From contig NZ_JABXKK010000112.1 in the NCBI RefSeq assembly GCF_017115045.1, positions 1 through 64,000 of the forward strand: a stretch of DNA of 64,000 nucleotides, in the 5' to 3' direction. The position numbers and the translations under genes are program-made. The stretch comes from Nostoc sp. NMS8 (GTDB lineage: Bacteria > Cyanobacteriota > Cyanobacteriia > Cyanobacteriales > Nostocaceae). Numbering within the stretch: the first letter of the stretch is position 1; each line of letters begins with the position of its first letter. The notes below the pieces were generated by a model. It was not told where the DNA came from, searched no databases, and worked only from the letters and a program-made list of their open reading frames with translations. Of this stretch, positions 16,608-25,706 are shown piece by piece.

Positions 16608-17387
16608 ATGAGTCAAATTAATCCTGAAACAACTCCCTTACATACCTTAAACCCACTCAACCGATTTTCTGAGAGAGCAGAGGATTATGTAAAATATCGA
16701 CCAAGTTACCCCGCAGATGCAATTGATATTATCTTGGAAGGATTAGGTGATAATTCACAACTTGTAGCAGCAGATATTGGTGCAGGTACAGGAATTGCTT
16801 CAAGACTGTTAGCTGAACGCAAAGTTAATATCATCGCCATAGAACCAAACGCGGCGATGCGAGAAGCTGCCCAAGCATATCCTTTGATAGAGTTTCGTGA
16901 TGGAACAGCAGAATTGACCCAACTCCCTGATAATTCAGTTGATTTAGTTACTTGTTTTCAAGCTTTCCACTGGTTCAATCCCGAACCAAGTTTATTGGAA
17001 TTTCGCCGTATTTTAAAACCATCAGCACGCTTGGCCGTGGTGTGGAATAATCGAGATAAAGAAGATGCCTTAACTACAGAATATAGCCGACTAGTCCGCG
17101 AAGCATCTAATAATCACCCAGCAGAATCTCGAATGGAGTCGGTAGAGCCACTGTTCATAACTCCCCATTTTATTAACATCCAGGAATATACTTTTACTTC
17201 TAGGCAACAATTAGATTTAACTGGACTGATTGGACGAGCCAAGAGTGTTTCTTATCTCCCACATGAAGGCTGGGTATACGAACAGCTTATTAACAATTTT
17301 CAAGAATTATATCAGCACTTTCGTGATGAGAATGGTTTTATCTATATGGTTTATCGCACTAGCGTATACCTTGGTGAAGCTATTTAA
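16608..17387 (+). CDS. Class I SAM-dependent methyltransferase
   Basis: 259 residues, ATG 16608. A Rossmann methyltransferase of the UbiE/MenG-like Methyltransf_11 type: the SAM-binding motif I is VAADIGAGTGIASRLLA near residue 50, an acidic residue follows in IIAIEPN, and the post-motif LPDNSVDLVTCFQAFHWF is conserved. RILKP forms the usual helix. The N-terminal RFSERAEDYVKYRPSYP is characteristic of this subfamily, whose substrates are mostly unknown small molecules. It precedes the radical SAM gene in the same direction by 66 bases and may share its transcript. Confidence 0.85.
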   Translation: MSQINPETTPLHTLNPLNRFSERAEDYVKYRPSYPADAIDIILEGLGDNSQLVAADIGAGTGIASRLLAERKVNIIAIEPNAAMREAAQAYPLIEFRDGTAELTQLPDNSVDLVTCFQAFHWFNPEPSLLEFRRILKPSARLAVVWNNRDKEDALTTEYSRLVREASNNHPAESRMESVEPLFITPHFINIQEYTFTSRQQLDLTGLIGRAKSVSYLPHEGWVYEQLINNFQELYQHFRDENGFIYMVYRTSVYLGEAI

Positions 17388-17453
17388 AAAGAAAAATGGG
17401 AATTATAAAAAGTAGAGTGCATTAATTCACTCTCAATAAATATCAGGATTCAG

Positions 17454-18392
17454 ATGGTACAACAAAAATATGAAGGTTATTGCGAATGCAATCCTACCAA
17501 ATTAGTCAGAGAAAAGTTTGGAGATGTCAATGTTTATGCCCAGAATGCTAAATCACTTTTAACAAAAGCTACTGGTTTTATTGGTAATTATGATTTTACT
17601 CTCAATCCTTATAGGGGATGTCAATACGGTTGTAGTTATTGCTATGCTGCTGCATTTACCCCTAATGCTCAAATGCGCCAAGATTGGGGTAAATGGGTAA
17701 TTTTTAAGGAAAATGCTGCTGAGATATTAGCGAAAGAATTAAAAAAATGGTATGAAAAAAATCCTTACACTCCCCCTAGTATATACATGAGTAGCGTTAC
17801 CGATCCTTATCAACCACTTGAGTCTAAACATCAACTGACTCGTCGGTTGTTGGAGGTAATGCTAGATATGGGGATTGACGGTTATCCAACTCCAACTTTG
17901 GTGATTCAAACTCGTAGCCCAATTATTACTAGAGATATTGATTATTTACAACGATTTAAGCGATTGCGAATTAATATGAGCATTCCGACTGGGAGTGAAT
18001 TAGTGAGAAAAGATTTTGAACCGCGATCGCCAAGTATTAAAGCTAGACTAAATGCGATCGCTAAAATTAAACAAAGTATTGATTATTTCAAAGGTTTTGT
18101 TCCTAAAGTTTCTATCACTATTACCCCTCTGCTTCCTACTTTATCAACTGATGAAGCTACTTTTATTGACAAACTAGCTATCGCCGATAGGGTTGTCATT
18201 CAAGCTTTTCATGCTAGCCACAGTCGTTCTCTCATCGCATCAACTCGCCAAGAAGCTGAAGAAATTAAGCAAAAATACGCTTGGTGGTATGAAGACGAGC
18301 AATTAAGCTATATGAAATTTAAGGAAAAGTTAGTTTCTCGGCTTCCAGGTGTAGAAATTATGGAAGGCAAAGAGGGATTTGGTTATGAATAA
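17454..18392 (+). CDS. SPL-type radical SAM protein
   Basis: 312 residues, ATG 17454 preceded by AGGA. The radical SAM cluster motif CxxxCxxC is at C56, C60 and C63 within RGCQYGCSYCYAA. The layout (GxxYDxxLNPYRGCQYGC, SSVTDPYQPLE, TRSPIITRDIDYL, SIPT) matches the SPL/Rv2578c family, distant relatives of spore photoproduct lyase found in non-sporulating bacteria. Spore photoproduct repair is not expected here; the substrate is unknown. Its 3' end overlaps the next start by eight bases, which indicates translational coupling. Confidence 0.85.
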   Translation: MVQQKYEGYCECNPTKLVREKFGDVNVYAQNAKSLLTKATGFIGNYDFTLNPYRGCQYGCSYCYAAAFTPNAQMRQDWGKWVIFKENAAEILAKELKKWYEKNPYTPPSIYMSSVTDPYQPLESKHQLTRRLLEVMLDMGIDGYPTPTLVIQTRSPIITRDIDYLQRFKRLRINMSIPTGSELVRKDFEPRSPSIKARLNAIAKIKQSIDYFKGFVPKVSITITPLLPTLSTDEATFIDKLAIADRVVIQAFHASHSRSLIASTRQEAEEIKQKYAWWYEDEQLSYMKFKEKLVSRLPGVEIMEGKEGFGYE

Positions 18393-18615
18393 TCTTATCG
18401 TAAATTGGTGGCGAAGTCGGCAGTTAAAATTATCTTTAAAGCGGGGGGATATCCGACGTGCAGTGCAACTATTGCAAGAGATTCAAAAATCAGGTGCAAG
18501 ATTCTCATGGTTAGAAAAACTATTTAGGGATAAACTTCAACTTGAACGTTATTCACAAGAATACAAACGACAAACAGAAACTTTAAGTAAACAACTAACA
18601 GAAGCATCTCAGTAA
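18385..18615 (+). CDS. N-terminal piece of a split methyltransferase-like gene
   Basis: 76 residues from ATG 18385, overlapping the radical SAM stop. Basic and helical (RSRQLKLSLKRGDIRRAVQL), ending LTEASQ at a TAA (18613-18615). The reading frame continues open without another stop for 1,059 bases after that TAA, into the methyltransferase domain. It is therefore best read as the first part of one longer protein rather than an independent gene. Confidence 0.6.
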   Translation: MNNLIVNWWRSRQLKLSLKRGDIRRAVQLLQEIQKSGARFSWLEKLFRDKLQLERYSQEYKRQTETLSKQLTEASQ

Positions 18616-18702
18616 AAAGATAATCTCATATTAATCCCAGATGAGGAATTTATTAAATATATCTATAAGGTTTTTAATTTAATAGAGCATGATGAATCTA
18701 AA

Positions 18703-19674
18703 TTGCAATTTACTAGTATTGATGAATGTATATTTGATGACTTGGAATCAAATCTAGTTGAATATCTGAAGGAAGAATTTAGTAAGATTCCTGAAAACAA
18801 GTTATTTATTAAGCTAGAAGATGCTCTTGAGGATATTAATAACTTAAAAATTGGGCAAGCTCCAGACTACCGTTTTAGTCTAACTCCTCATGTCTATTTT
18901 ATGAAGTATTTTTTAGAGAATGTATATTGCATATATTTAGCTTGGTTTCTCATTTACCAGGATGCTTTACTGCCAAGTAAGGTTAATATCCTTGATATTG
19001 CAGCAGGCCCAGGAACAGTTGCTTATGGTTTAGCTTTATTTCTCCAAAGTAGTAGCGGTTTTTTTCATATTCCACAAATGCACATATCCTACTACTCTTT
19101 AGAAAAACAAGATGCTTTCCAATTTCGCGGACTTCAGTTTTGGCGACGATATATAGAATCACGTCCAATGCCAGTAAATGCTTTCTTTCGCTTTGTTACT
19201 ACTGATATTTTTACTTGGGAAAGCCAATCAAATAATCTACCCCAAGATTTTTTCGACTTTATCGTAATTTCCCATTGCTTTTTTATAGATAAAGCCAAGA
19301 GAGTTGAAGCTAATAATACTTATAAGCAAATATTTGCCACTAGCTTAAAAAAATCAGGTTATATTCTGCTAATTGTGCAAAATAAAAAAATATTCAAGAT
19401 TTCTGATATTCACCAAGTTGAAAACCAAGAACAGGAAAAAAATGTAGTGGATAAATTTCTGGCAGAACTTGGATTAGAGTTAGTCTGGTATAAATATCTA
19501 ACCTCAACAGGTTCAAGAACACCTTTGTCCATTGCTGAATTTGGTAAATTTGCTCGAGAAAAATTACCAAAACAACTGTATATGAGTCCAATACTCCAAA
19601 AGTATTTTGCTCAGAAGCATCAGTTACACTATACATTAGATGATTATGTAATCTTGGCTAAAAAATTATATTGA
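18703..19674 (+). CDS. Methyltransferase-like C-terminal piece
   Basis: 323 residues if begun at TTG 18703; the frame is open back to 18616. It contains a SAM-binding motif (NILDIAAGPGTVAYGLALFL, about residues 90-110), an acidic strand end (YYSLEKQD) and a motif-IV-like DFFDFIVISHCFF. A distant class I methyltransferase of unknown substrate. Low-GC codon use resembles its neighbours. See the split-gene entry for why this is probably not independent. Confidence 0.6.
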   Translation: MQFTSIDECIFDDLESNLVEYLKEEFSKIPENKLFIKLEDALEDINNLKIGQAPDYRFSLTPHVYFMKYFLENVYCIYLAWFLIYQDALLPSKVNILDIAAGPGTVAYGLALFLQSSSGFFHIPQMHISYYSLEKQDAFQFRGLQFWRRYIESRPMPVNAFFRFVTTDIFTWESQSNNLPQDFFDFIVISHCFFIDKAKRVEANNTYKQIFATSLKKSGYILLIVQNKKIFKISDIHQVENQEQEKNVVDKFLAELGLELVWYKYLTSTGSRTPLSIAEFGKFAREKLPKQLYMSPILQKYFAQKHQLHYTLDDYVILAKKLY

Positions 19675-19812
19675 AGAAGAATTCAGAATCAAGACGCTTG
19701 ATAGCGACGCGCAAAGCGAATCCTTGAGCGTTGCTATCAGTCGGGGATTTAAACCTGCGACTTTCTTGTTGACCGCCAAATCTACAATTTGGTGGGGGCT
19801 TGTACCCTATTT

Positions 19813-21480
19813 CTAATTAGCTTTGCCATTTCCTTGAAAATTTAACAACTGATCGTCATTGACCCAAATTGCTTGTTGAGGCACGGAGATGGAAATTCCC
19901 GCTTCGTCTAGGGCAACTTTTAGGCGGCGGCGAAGTTCTCGTGCTACATCCCATTGTTTAAGGGGCTGTGTTTTAATCCAGACACGGATAATCAAACCGC
20001 GATCGCCAAATTGATCTATTCCCAAAACTTGCGGCGGTTCCAAAATTTGACTCTGCCATTGCATTTCTTGATTCATCTTATTGGCAATAGTTGCAATCAA
20101 GTTTAAAGCCTCTTCTGTATCGGCTTGGTAGGCGATGGGAACTGTTAAATCGGCTCGTGACCAACGACTAGAAAGATTGGCAACAACTTTGATTTCACCA
20201 TTGGGAATCGTGATCAAGCGCCCTTCAGAATCCCGCACTTGGGTCATCCGCAGATTCAGAGTTTCTACTAAGCCTCCCACTTCTCCCACAGTAATCACAT
20301 CGCCTAAAGCATACTGATCTTCTAAAATGATCAGGAAACCGTTAATCGCATCTTTAATTAAGTTTTGCGATGCCAGAGATAATGCAACACCAACTAAACT
20401 AGCACCCGCTAGCAAGGGAACGATATCTATTCCCAAGGATACTAGCGCTAGCAAGAAGGCTACTCCTACCCAAATAGCAGTAGTGATACTTTTAGTCACA
20501 CCAGAAAATGTGGAAACTCGCAGTTGTAGCCGTGCAGAACTTTCTGGAGTTAAAAAAGCACCACTGCTGATTAAAGTGGAGGCAAAGCGGTCAATCAGAG
20601 CGTAGGTTAAACGGATTGCTACATAGGTTCCCAGAAATACGACACCTAATCGCAAAGGAAATTGGGCGGCTGTGAGAATTCCTACCTGAAAACCTCGTGT
20701 ATAGGGAAATAGACCCAAAATAAAAAAGCTTCCACCTCCCCAAATTCCGGCTTGACTTAGCTGAAATAATCGTCTCTTAGCTTCTTGAAGATGTTGCTGT
20801 TGTCGTTGATTTAGTTGTGTTGTAATTACTTGATCTGCTGGTTTTGGGTAGTTGAAGAGTTCCCTTTGCGGTTGGGAGGCAATGGAGTGTTCTAAATCCT
20901 TTTGAGAACCCCGCTGCCAGCTATATACCCCCCAACTCATAACAATCATTGCTAGTCCGATACCGCCAGCAATTTTACCTTGGTCGATTAAAGATTGAGT
21001 TTGCCTTTCTTGCTTGGCTTGTTGCAAGTCTTCTTGTAACGATTCGGCGACTTGATTTGCCGATGTTGATATATCTACCTGTCGGAGTCCAGCATCTTCA
21101 GAAGTAACGGTCATCAGATATTGACCGTTGACATAAATTACTGGTAATTCGTTGACTTTCCGAACTTCCACCTTGACTGGCGTTTTTGCTGGTGATTGAA
21201 AGTAATTTTGGCCAATTTTCTCCAACTTCTTTTGAATATCTTCTGAACGCTCAGGAAAGTTGGTTCTTGATGCCGCTATTTGAAATAACCGACGACCATC
21301 TAAATAAATCCAGCCCGAAACAACTCTGTTATCTGAATCATTACTCACACTGCTGGGAGCTTGCAGTTGCGGTAAAAAAGGAATTTGGGCTGTGGCTTTT
21401 GGCACAGATACAACGCATATAGCTATTGAACTGGCGATGCCTACGGCGGGCAAAGCCAACGCCAAAAATTGAAAGCGCAC
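19813..21480 (-). CDS. MscS-family mechanosensitive ion channel
   Basis: 555 residues from GTG 21480, supported by AAGGAGG eight bases upstream. A signal peptide (to about residue 30) is followed by a periplasmic domain of about 130 residues, one helix near 165-182 and several more between 240 and 370. Then comes the MscS pore and beta domain: LAGASLVGVALSLASQNLIKDAINGFLIILEDQY, GDVITVGEVGGLVETLNLRMTQVRD, IPNGEI. A C-terminal cytoplasmic alpha/beta part follows. The extended periplasmic N-terminus is common in cyanobacterial MscS proteins. It acts as a tension-gated safety valve or osmotic sensor in the inner membrane. Confidence 0.9.
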   Translation of the reverse strand: MRFQFLALALPAVGIASSIAICVVSVPKATAQIPFLPQLQAPSSVSNDSDNRVVSGWIYLDGRRLFQIAASRTNFPERSEDIQKKLEKIGQNYFQSPAKTPVKVEVRKVNELPVIYVNGQYLMTVTSEDAGLRQVDISTSANQVAESLQEDLQQAKQERQTQSLIDQGKIAGGIGLAMIVMSWGVYSWQRGSQKDLEHSIASQPQRELFNYPKPADQVITTQLNQRQQQHLQEAKRRLFQLSQAGIWGGGSFFILGLFPYTRGFQVGILTAAQFPLRLGVVFLGTYVAIRLTYALIDRFASTLISSGAFLTPESSARLQLRVSTFSGVTKSITTAIWVGVAFLLALVSLGIDIVPLLAGASLVGVALSLASQNLIKDAINGFLIILEDQYALGDVITVGEVGGLVETLNLRMTQVRDSEGRLITIPNGEIKVVANLSSRWSRADLTVPIAYQADTEEALNLIATIANKMNQEMQWQSQILEPPQVLGIDQFGDRGLIIRVWIKTQPLKQWDVARELRRRLKVALDEAGISISVPQQAIWVNDDQLLNFQGNGKAN

Positions 21481-21871
21481 TCAAACACCTCCTTGAGTAA
21501 AATCTACTAGTGACTATTTCTATAGCTATCCTCTGCAATATCTTTGGGTAGATGTACCTATCTAAAGTTGAAGTTTTCTTTTTAAATGATGAAATTTTGA
21601 TGTTGTTTTGCTTGTACTCTATCTTTAGAGAGATGACAAAATGCTGAAAATCAGTAGCTAAGACAGAGATAATTTGAACTCTTACCAAAGATAAAACAAA
21701 AAGGAAGAACCTGGAGAGGAAGTTGACATTGCGCTGATCAAACGTCAAGCTAGTTTTGAAGACTATTAATTAGTAATTTGCTAATTGCCAGCAAAAATCA
21801 GCAGTAGTAGAATAACCTAATAGAGTGCGTAAATTTTACGTAGCTTTTTTAATTTTTTGAGGTAACTTTTG

Positions 21872-23149
21872 ATGACCGCAACTTCTCCCCGATTAAAGCA
21901 CGAGGTTAAAGACCTCGGCCTAGCTGCCTTGGGAAGACAGCGCATTGAATGGGCTGGACGCGAAATGCCAGTTTTGCGGCAAATCCGCGATCGCTTTGCT
22001 ATCGAGAAACCCTTTGCTGGTTTACGCCTTGTAGCTTGCGCCCACATTACAACCGAAACAGCACATTTGGCGATCGCTCTGAAAGCTGGTGGTGCAGACG
22101 CGCTTTTAATTGCTAGCAACCCCTTATCAACCCAAGATGACGTAGCCGCTAGCCTCGTCCTCGATCACGAAATTCCCGTCTTTGCTCAAAAAGGCGAAGA
22201 TAACGCAACTTATAACCGCCACGTTCAAATAGCTTTAGATCACCGCCCCAACATTATTGTTGATGACGGTAGCGATGTGGTTGCAACTTTGATACAAGAA
22301 CGCCAACACCAAATTGCTGATTTGATTGGTAGCACCGAAGAAACCACCACTGGTATTGTGCGGTTACGCGCCATGTTTAGAGAAGGCGTTCTTACCTTCC
22401 CCGCAGTCAACGTCAACGACGCGGATACCAAGCACTTCTTTGATAATCGCTATGGTACTGGGCAATCAACCCTAGATGGCATTATCCGCGCCACAAATAT
22501 TTTGTTGGCTGGTAAAAACATTGTCGTCGTCGGTTATGGCTGGTGTGGTAAAGGTACAGCCCTCCGCGCCCGTGGGATGGGTGCTAACGTCATCGTAACC
22601 GAAATCGACCCCATCAAGGCAATTGAAGCCGTAATGGATGGCTTCCGCGTCCTGCCAATGGCTGAAGCTGCACCTCAAGGTGATATTTTTATCACTGTGA
22701 CTGGTAACAAGCACGTCGTTCGTGGCGAACACTTCGATGTCATGAAAGATGGTGCGATCGTTTGTAACTCCGGTCACTTTGACTTAGAACTTGATTTGAA
22801 ATACTTGGCTGCACAAGCTAAGGAAATCAAAGAAGTTCGTCCTTTCACTGAAGAGTATAAGTTGAAAAATGGTAAATCAGTAGTCGTTCTCGGACAAGGA
22901 CGCTTGATTAACCTAGCTGCGGCTGAAGGACACCCCAGCGCGGTAATGGATATGAGTTTTGCCAACCAAGCTTTGGCTTGTGAATTCCTGGTGAAGAATA
23001 AGGGTAAGTTGCAACCTGGTTTGCACTCAATCCCTGTTGAAGTCGATCAAGAAATTGCTCGGTTGAAGTTGCAGGCTATTGGTATCAAGATTGATAGCCT
23101 AACAGCAGATCAAATTGAGTACATTAACTCTTGGACAAGTGGAACTTGA
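21872..23149 (+). CDS. ahcY: Adenosylhomocysteinase (SAH hydrolase)
   Basis: 425 residues from ATG 21872, with GAGG nine bases upstream. It hydrolyses S-adenosylhomocysteine to adenosine and homocysteine, closing the methyl cycle. The NAD-binding motif is in VVVGYGWCGKGTALRARGMGA. Substrate-site blocks CNPLSTQDDVAA-like (ASNPLSTQDDVAAS), DDGSDVV, EETTTGIVRL, NVNDADTKHFFDN and GHFDLELDL are all present. The C-terminus is the short bacterial form (INSWTSGT). A rho-independent terminator follows at 23174-23204, so it is probably monocistronic. Confidence 0.97.
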   Translation: MTATSPRLKHEVKDLGLAALGRQRIEWAGREMPVLRQIRDRFAIEKPFAGLRLVACAHITTETAHLAIALKAGGADALLIASNPLSTQDDVAASLVLDHEIPVFAQKGEDNATYNRHVQIALDHRPNIIVDDGSDVVATLIQERQHQIADLIGSTEETTTGIVRLRAMFREGVLTFPAVNVNDADTKHFFDNRYGTGQSTLDGIIRATNILLAGKNIVVVGYGWCGKGTALRARGMGANVIVTEIDPIKAIEAVMDGFRVLPMAEAAPQGDIFITVTGNKHVVRGEHFDVMKDGAIVCNSGHFDLELDLKYLAAQAKEIKEVRPFTEEYKLKNGKSVVVLGQGRLINLAAAEGHPSAVMDMSFANQALACEFLVKNKGKLQPGLHSIPVEVDQEIARLKLQAIGIKIDSLTADQIEYINSWTSGT

Positions 23150-23173
23150 TACATTGATTAGTTGATTTTCTGA

Positions 23174-23204
23174 GGGATAGGCTTTTGAGCTTATCCCTTT
23201 TTTT
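23174..23204 (+). terminator. Rho-independent terminator of ahcY
   Basis: Stem GGGATAGGC with TTATCCC and flanking bases (one G-U or mismatch position) around a TTTTGA loop, immediately followed by a run of seven T. It is 25 bases after the ahcY stop. Confidence 0.8.
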
Positions 23205-23250
23205 GTATTTTAAGATTTGAACGCAATCATTACATAAACTATATCCAGCT

Positions 23251-23406
23251 ATGAAAAACTACTTTTTTCAAGCCGCTAAGATTTTTTTTAACCCGGAAAC
23301 CTTAGTTCCCTTCATTATCGGTACGATTTTTTTATCTGTTTTGGGGAATGCTCTCAACCCCATTGAAATTACTCTCAAGGAGCAATTTCGCAGAGGGAAA
23401 AACTAA
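23251..23406 (+). CDS. 51-residue single-helix membrane protein
   Basis: Starts at ATG 23251 and stops at TAA 23404-23406, in the gap between ahcY and menD. One hydrophobic helix lies at about residues 18-36 (LVPFIIGTIFLSVLGNALN), with an amphipathic N-terminus (NYFFQAAKIFF) and a charged C-terminus. This kind of small one-helix protein is common in cyanobacteria, including photosynthetic-complex subunits, but I do not recognise this one. The frame is short enough to be missed by automatic annotation. Confidence 0.55.
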   Translation: MKNYFFQAAKIFFNPETLVPFIIGTIFLSVLGNALNPIEITLKEQFRRGKN

Positions 23407-23415
23407 ATGAAATAA

Positions 23416-25170
23416 TTAAATTGTAATATCTACGGCAAAATTCCGTAAATTATCCTGTCGCCACTTGGCATCAGCTTTGCGATTTGTCCGCAACTCCAAA
23501 ACTCGAATTCCTATAGTTGGAAGATGGTTTAATCTTTCCTGTAACTGTTGCCAAGAAGTAATCAATTCATGCTGCACATTATAAGTTGCACACAACTGAG
23601 CAAAATCAATATCCTGGGGAGTGCCGAAAAACTCTTCAAATGGTGGGTCAAACTTGGCAACGGGTAACATTTCAAAAATGCCACCGCCATTATTGTTAAT
23701 TAATACAATCGTCAGATTTCCGACAAACTTATTGCGGATTAAAAAACCATTGGTGTCATGCAACAGTGCCAAATCTCCCGTCAACATCACACTACTTTGC
23801 TGGCGATGGGCAATTCCTAAAGCTGTGGATAATGTGCCATCAATGCCATTTGCACCCCGGTTAAAGTGCGATCGCACTCCTAAATTATTCGGTTTCCAGA
23901 AATACTCTACATCCCGCACAGGCATACTATTAGCAATAAATAGAGGCGTTCCTGGCGGTAAAATCTGAGAAATTAACCAAGCTGCTTTACTCTCAATCAT
24001 TTCATCTATTTTCCCCATCGTCTGGTCAACAACTAACCTGACTTTAGTTTCCGCATCACACCATTGCTTTCCATAGTCTGAGGAGAAGGATAAATTTATC
24101 TCTTGTGCTTTTATATCTTCTATAGATATCCGTAAATGCGTCGTTCTCCCATGCAAAGGGTCGAGGTTTTGGTCGCTGGGATCAATTACCCAGCGTCGCG
24201 ATTTGGTTGTGCTAATCCAGGTACGCAGTTCTTTACTAGTAGGCATTTCACCCACTTGAATCACCATATCGGGTGCTAACTGCTTGGCTAATTGCTGATT
24301 TCGCAAAATCAAATCATAAGTTGAAATCAAATAAGGGTTGAGTTCGGCATAATTTCTCAGTGGGGAAAGTCCCTCTGCTAGCACAGGCCATTTGAGAGTT
24401 TGGGAAAGGCGCGCGATCGCTCGACAATATTCCTCTGGTTGCGACGGTTGGGCGACACCTGCGATGATGATACCGCGATCGCATTCTTTCCACTCTTGGG
24501 GAATGGGAAATTGGGAATGGCGCATAGGGTATGGGTTTGCTATTCCTGCGAAAAAGTCTTCTGGGTGAAACTGCGATCGCAAATAACTCAAGTCAGTTCC
24601 ATCAGGAACAGGCGCTAAGGGATCGCGAAAGGGAATATTCAAATGTACTGGCCCCTTTGTAGGAGTTTGCGCCCTTTCCCAGCTATGAATTACCGTTTGT
24701 CGCAGGTAAGCTAGCATTCCCAAATCGGCTGAGGGTAAGGCTAACTCTGTTTGCCAATTTGGGTAGTTTCCATATAATCTCAATTGATCCACAGTTTGCC
24801 CAGAGTGACAATCTCGCAATTCTGGGGGTCTATCGGTGGTCAATAGCAAGAGTGGTACGCGACTTTCTTTCGCTTCAATGACTGCTGAATAAAAGTTTGC
24901 CCCTGCTGTACCAGAAGTGCAAACAACTACCACAGGGCGTCCGGTTGCTTTAGCTTGTCCCAAAGCGAAAAAGGCGGCGGAACGTTCATCAAGAATGGAA
25001 ATCGCTTCAATCTCAGGTACTTGTTGAGCAAAGGCGATCGCTAGAGGTGTAGAGCGCGATCCGGGGCAAATGATGGCACAAGTCAATCCCAACCGCTTTA
25101 GTGTCTCTGTTAAAATATAAGCCCAAAGTTGATTAACATTCCTATAAGCGATCGGCATTAAATCAAACAT
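23416..25170 (-). CDS. menD: 2-succinyl-5-enolpyruvyl-6-hydroxy-3-cyclohexene-1-carboxylate synthase MenD
   Basis: 584 residues. A thiamine-diphosphate enzyme of phylloquinone (vitamin K1) synthesis that joins isochorismate and 2-oxoglutarate. N-terminal CPGSRSTPLA and DERSAAFFALG carry the active-site glutamate region, followed by TSGTAGANFYSAVIEA and LLTTDRPPELRDCHSGQTVDQ. The C-terminal ThDP/Mg motif is GDLALLHDTNG ... INNNGGGIF. The start could be ATG 25170 or four codons later at MPIAYRNVNQLW. With menG at 32512 the window holds two steps of the pathway, although they are not linked in an operon. Confidence 0.95.
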   Translation of the reverse strand: MFDLMPIAYRNVNQLWAYILTETLKRLGLTCAIICPGSRSTPLAIAFAQQVPEIEAISILDERSAAFFALGQAKATGRPVVVVCTSGTAGANFYSAVIEAKESRVPLLLLTTDRPPELRDCHSGQTVDQLRLYGNYPNWQTELALPSADLGMLAYLRQTVIHSWERAQTPTKGPVHLNIPFRDPLAPVPDGTDLSYLRSQFHPEDFFAGIANPYPMRHSQFPIPQEWKECDRGIIIAGVAQPSQPEEYCRAIARLSQTLKWPVLAEGLSPLRNYAELNPYLISTYDLILRNQQLAKQLAPDMVIQVGEMPTSKELRTWISTTKSRRWVIDPSDQNLDPLHGRTTHLRISIEDIKAQEINLSFSSDYGKQWCDAETKVRLVVDQTMGKIDEMIESKAAWLISQILPPGTPLFIANSMPVRDVEYFWKPNNLGVRSHFNRGANGIDGTLSTALGIAHRQQSSVMLTGDLALLHDTNGFLIRNKFVGNLTIVLINNNGGGIFEMLPVAKFDPPFEEFFGTPQDIDFAQLCATYNVQHELITSWQQLQERLNHLPTIGIRVLELRTNRKADAKWRQDNLRNFAVDITI

Positions 25171-25337
25171 AGTTATAAAACAATCTTAAATTTTAGATTT
25201 TGTCTAGGGAAATTCAATTTAAAATCCATCAATGCGGTGATGGAACCCAACACCGCCAAGCGAGTTTCTGGGAAAGAAAATCTCCAAGCAAACTTGCTCA
25301 ACTTTCTACAAAATGCCCAATTTGCTCTCAAATTTTT

Positions 25338-25706
25338 ATGGACTGCATTCATTTAACGGGAATTCGCGGCTATGGCTACACTGGATATCTACCAGAAGAA
25401 CAGGTGCTAGGACAATGGTTTGAGGTAGATGTGAGGTTATGGTTGGATATCTCCACAGCGGCCAAGACTGACGCGATCGAAGACACTTTAGATTATCGCA
25501 GCGTCATTAGCTTGATACAACATCTGCTCAAAACCTCTAAATTTGCTTTGGTGGAGAAATTGGTAGCAACGATCGCAGATTCTATCCTTCAAGAGTGCGA
25601 TCGTGTAACAAAAGTCCAAGTCACTCTCAGCAAACCTGCCGCACCTATTCCAGACTTTGGTGGCAAAATTAGCATTGAATTGACTAAAAGTAAGTCCAAT
25701 CTATAA
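25338..25706 (+). CDS. folB: Dihydroneopterin aldolase
   Basis: 122 residues from ATG 25338. The frame is open to a TTG at 25200, but the upstream 46 codons have no family character. FolB converts dihydroneopterin to hydroxymethyl-dihydropterin plus glycolaldehyde in folate synthesis. The conserved IRGYGYTGYLPEEQ (family G..G...EE), the TLDYRSV block with the catalytic tyrosine, LVEKLVATIAD and KPAAPIPDFGG are present. It is divergent from menD. Confidence 0.9.
   Translation: MDCIHLTGIRGYGYTGYLPEEQVLGQWFEVDVRLWLDISTAAKTDAIEDTLDYRSVISLIQHLLKTSKFALVEKLVATIADSILQECDRVTKVQVTLSKPAAPIPDFGGKISIELTKSKSNL

Larger units (their letters stand above)
18385..19674 (+). pseudogene. Candidate single gene interrupted by one in-frame TAA
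   Basis: Joining the two pieces across TAA 18613-18615 gives one uninterrupted frame of about 429 codons. The segment between the stop and the first usable start (18703) translates to plausible protein (LILIPDEEFIKYIYKVFNLI), which would be lost if the downstream piece began at TTG 18703. There is no Shine-Dalgarno sequence near 18703. The simplest reading is a recent nonsense mutation; sequencing error or stop readthrough are alternatives. Confidence 0.55.

Noticed and set aside
19730..19770. T-arm-like sequence (GGGGATTTAAACCTGCGAC) suggesting a tRNA
   Set aside because: No acceptor, D or anticodon arms fit around it; it is part of a repeat-rich spacer after the split methyltransferase gene.
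21341..21748. 135-codon minus-strand frame upstream of the MscS gene
   Set aside because: Overlaps the MscS start, which has a strong AAGGAGG site; the product looks like random AT-rich translation.
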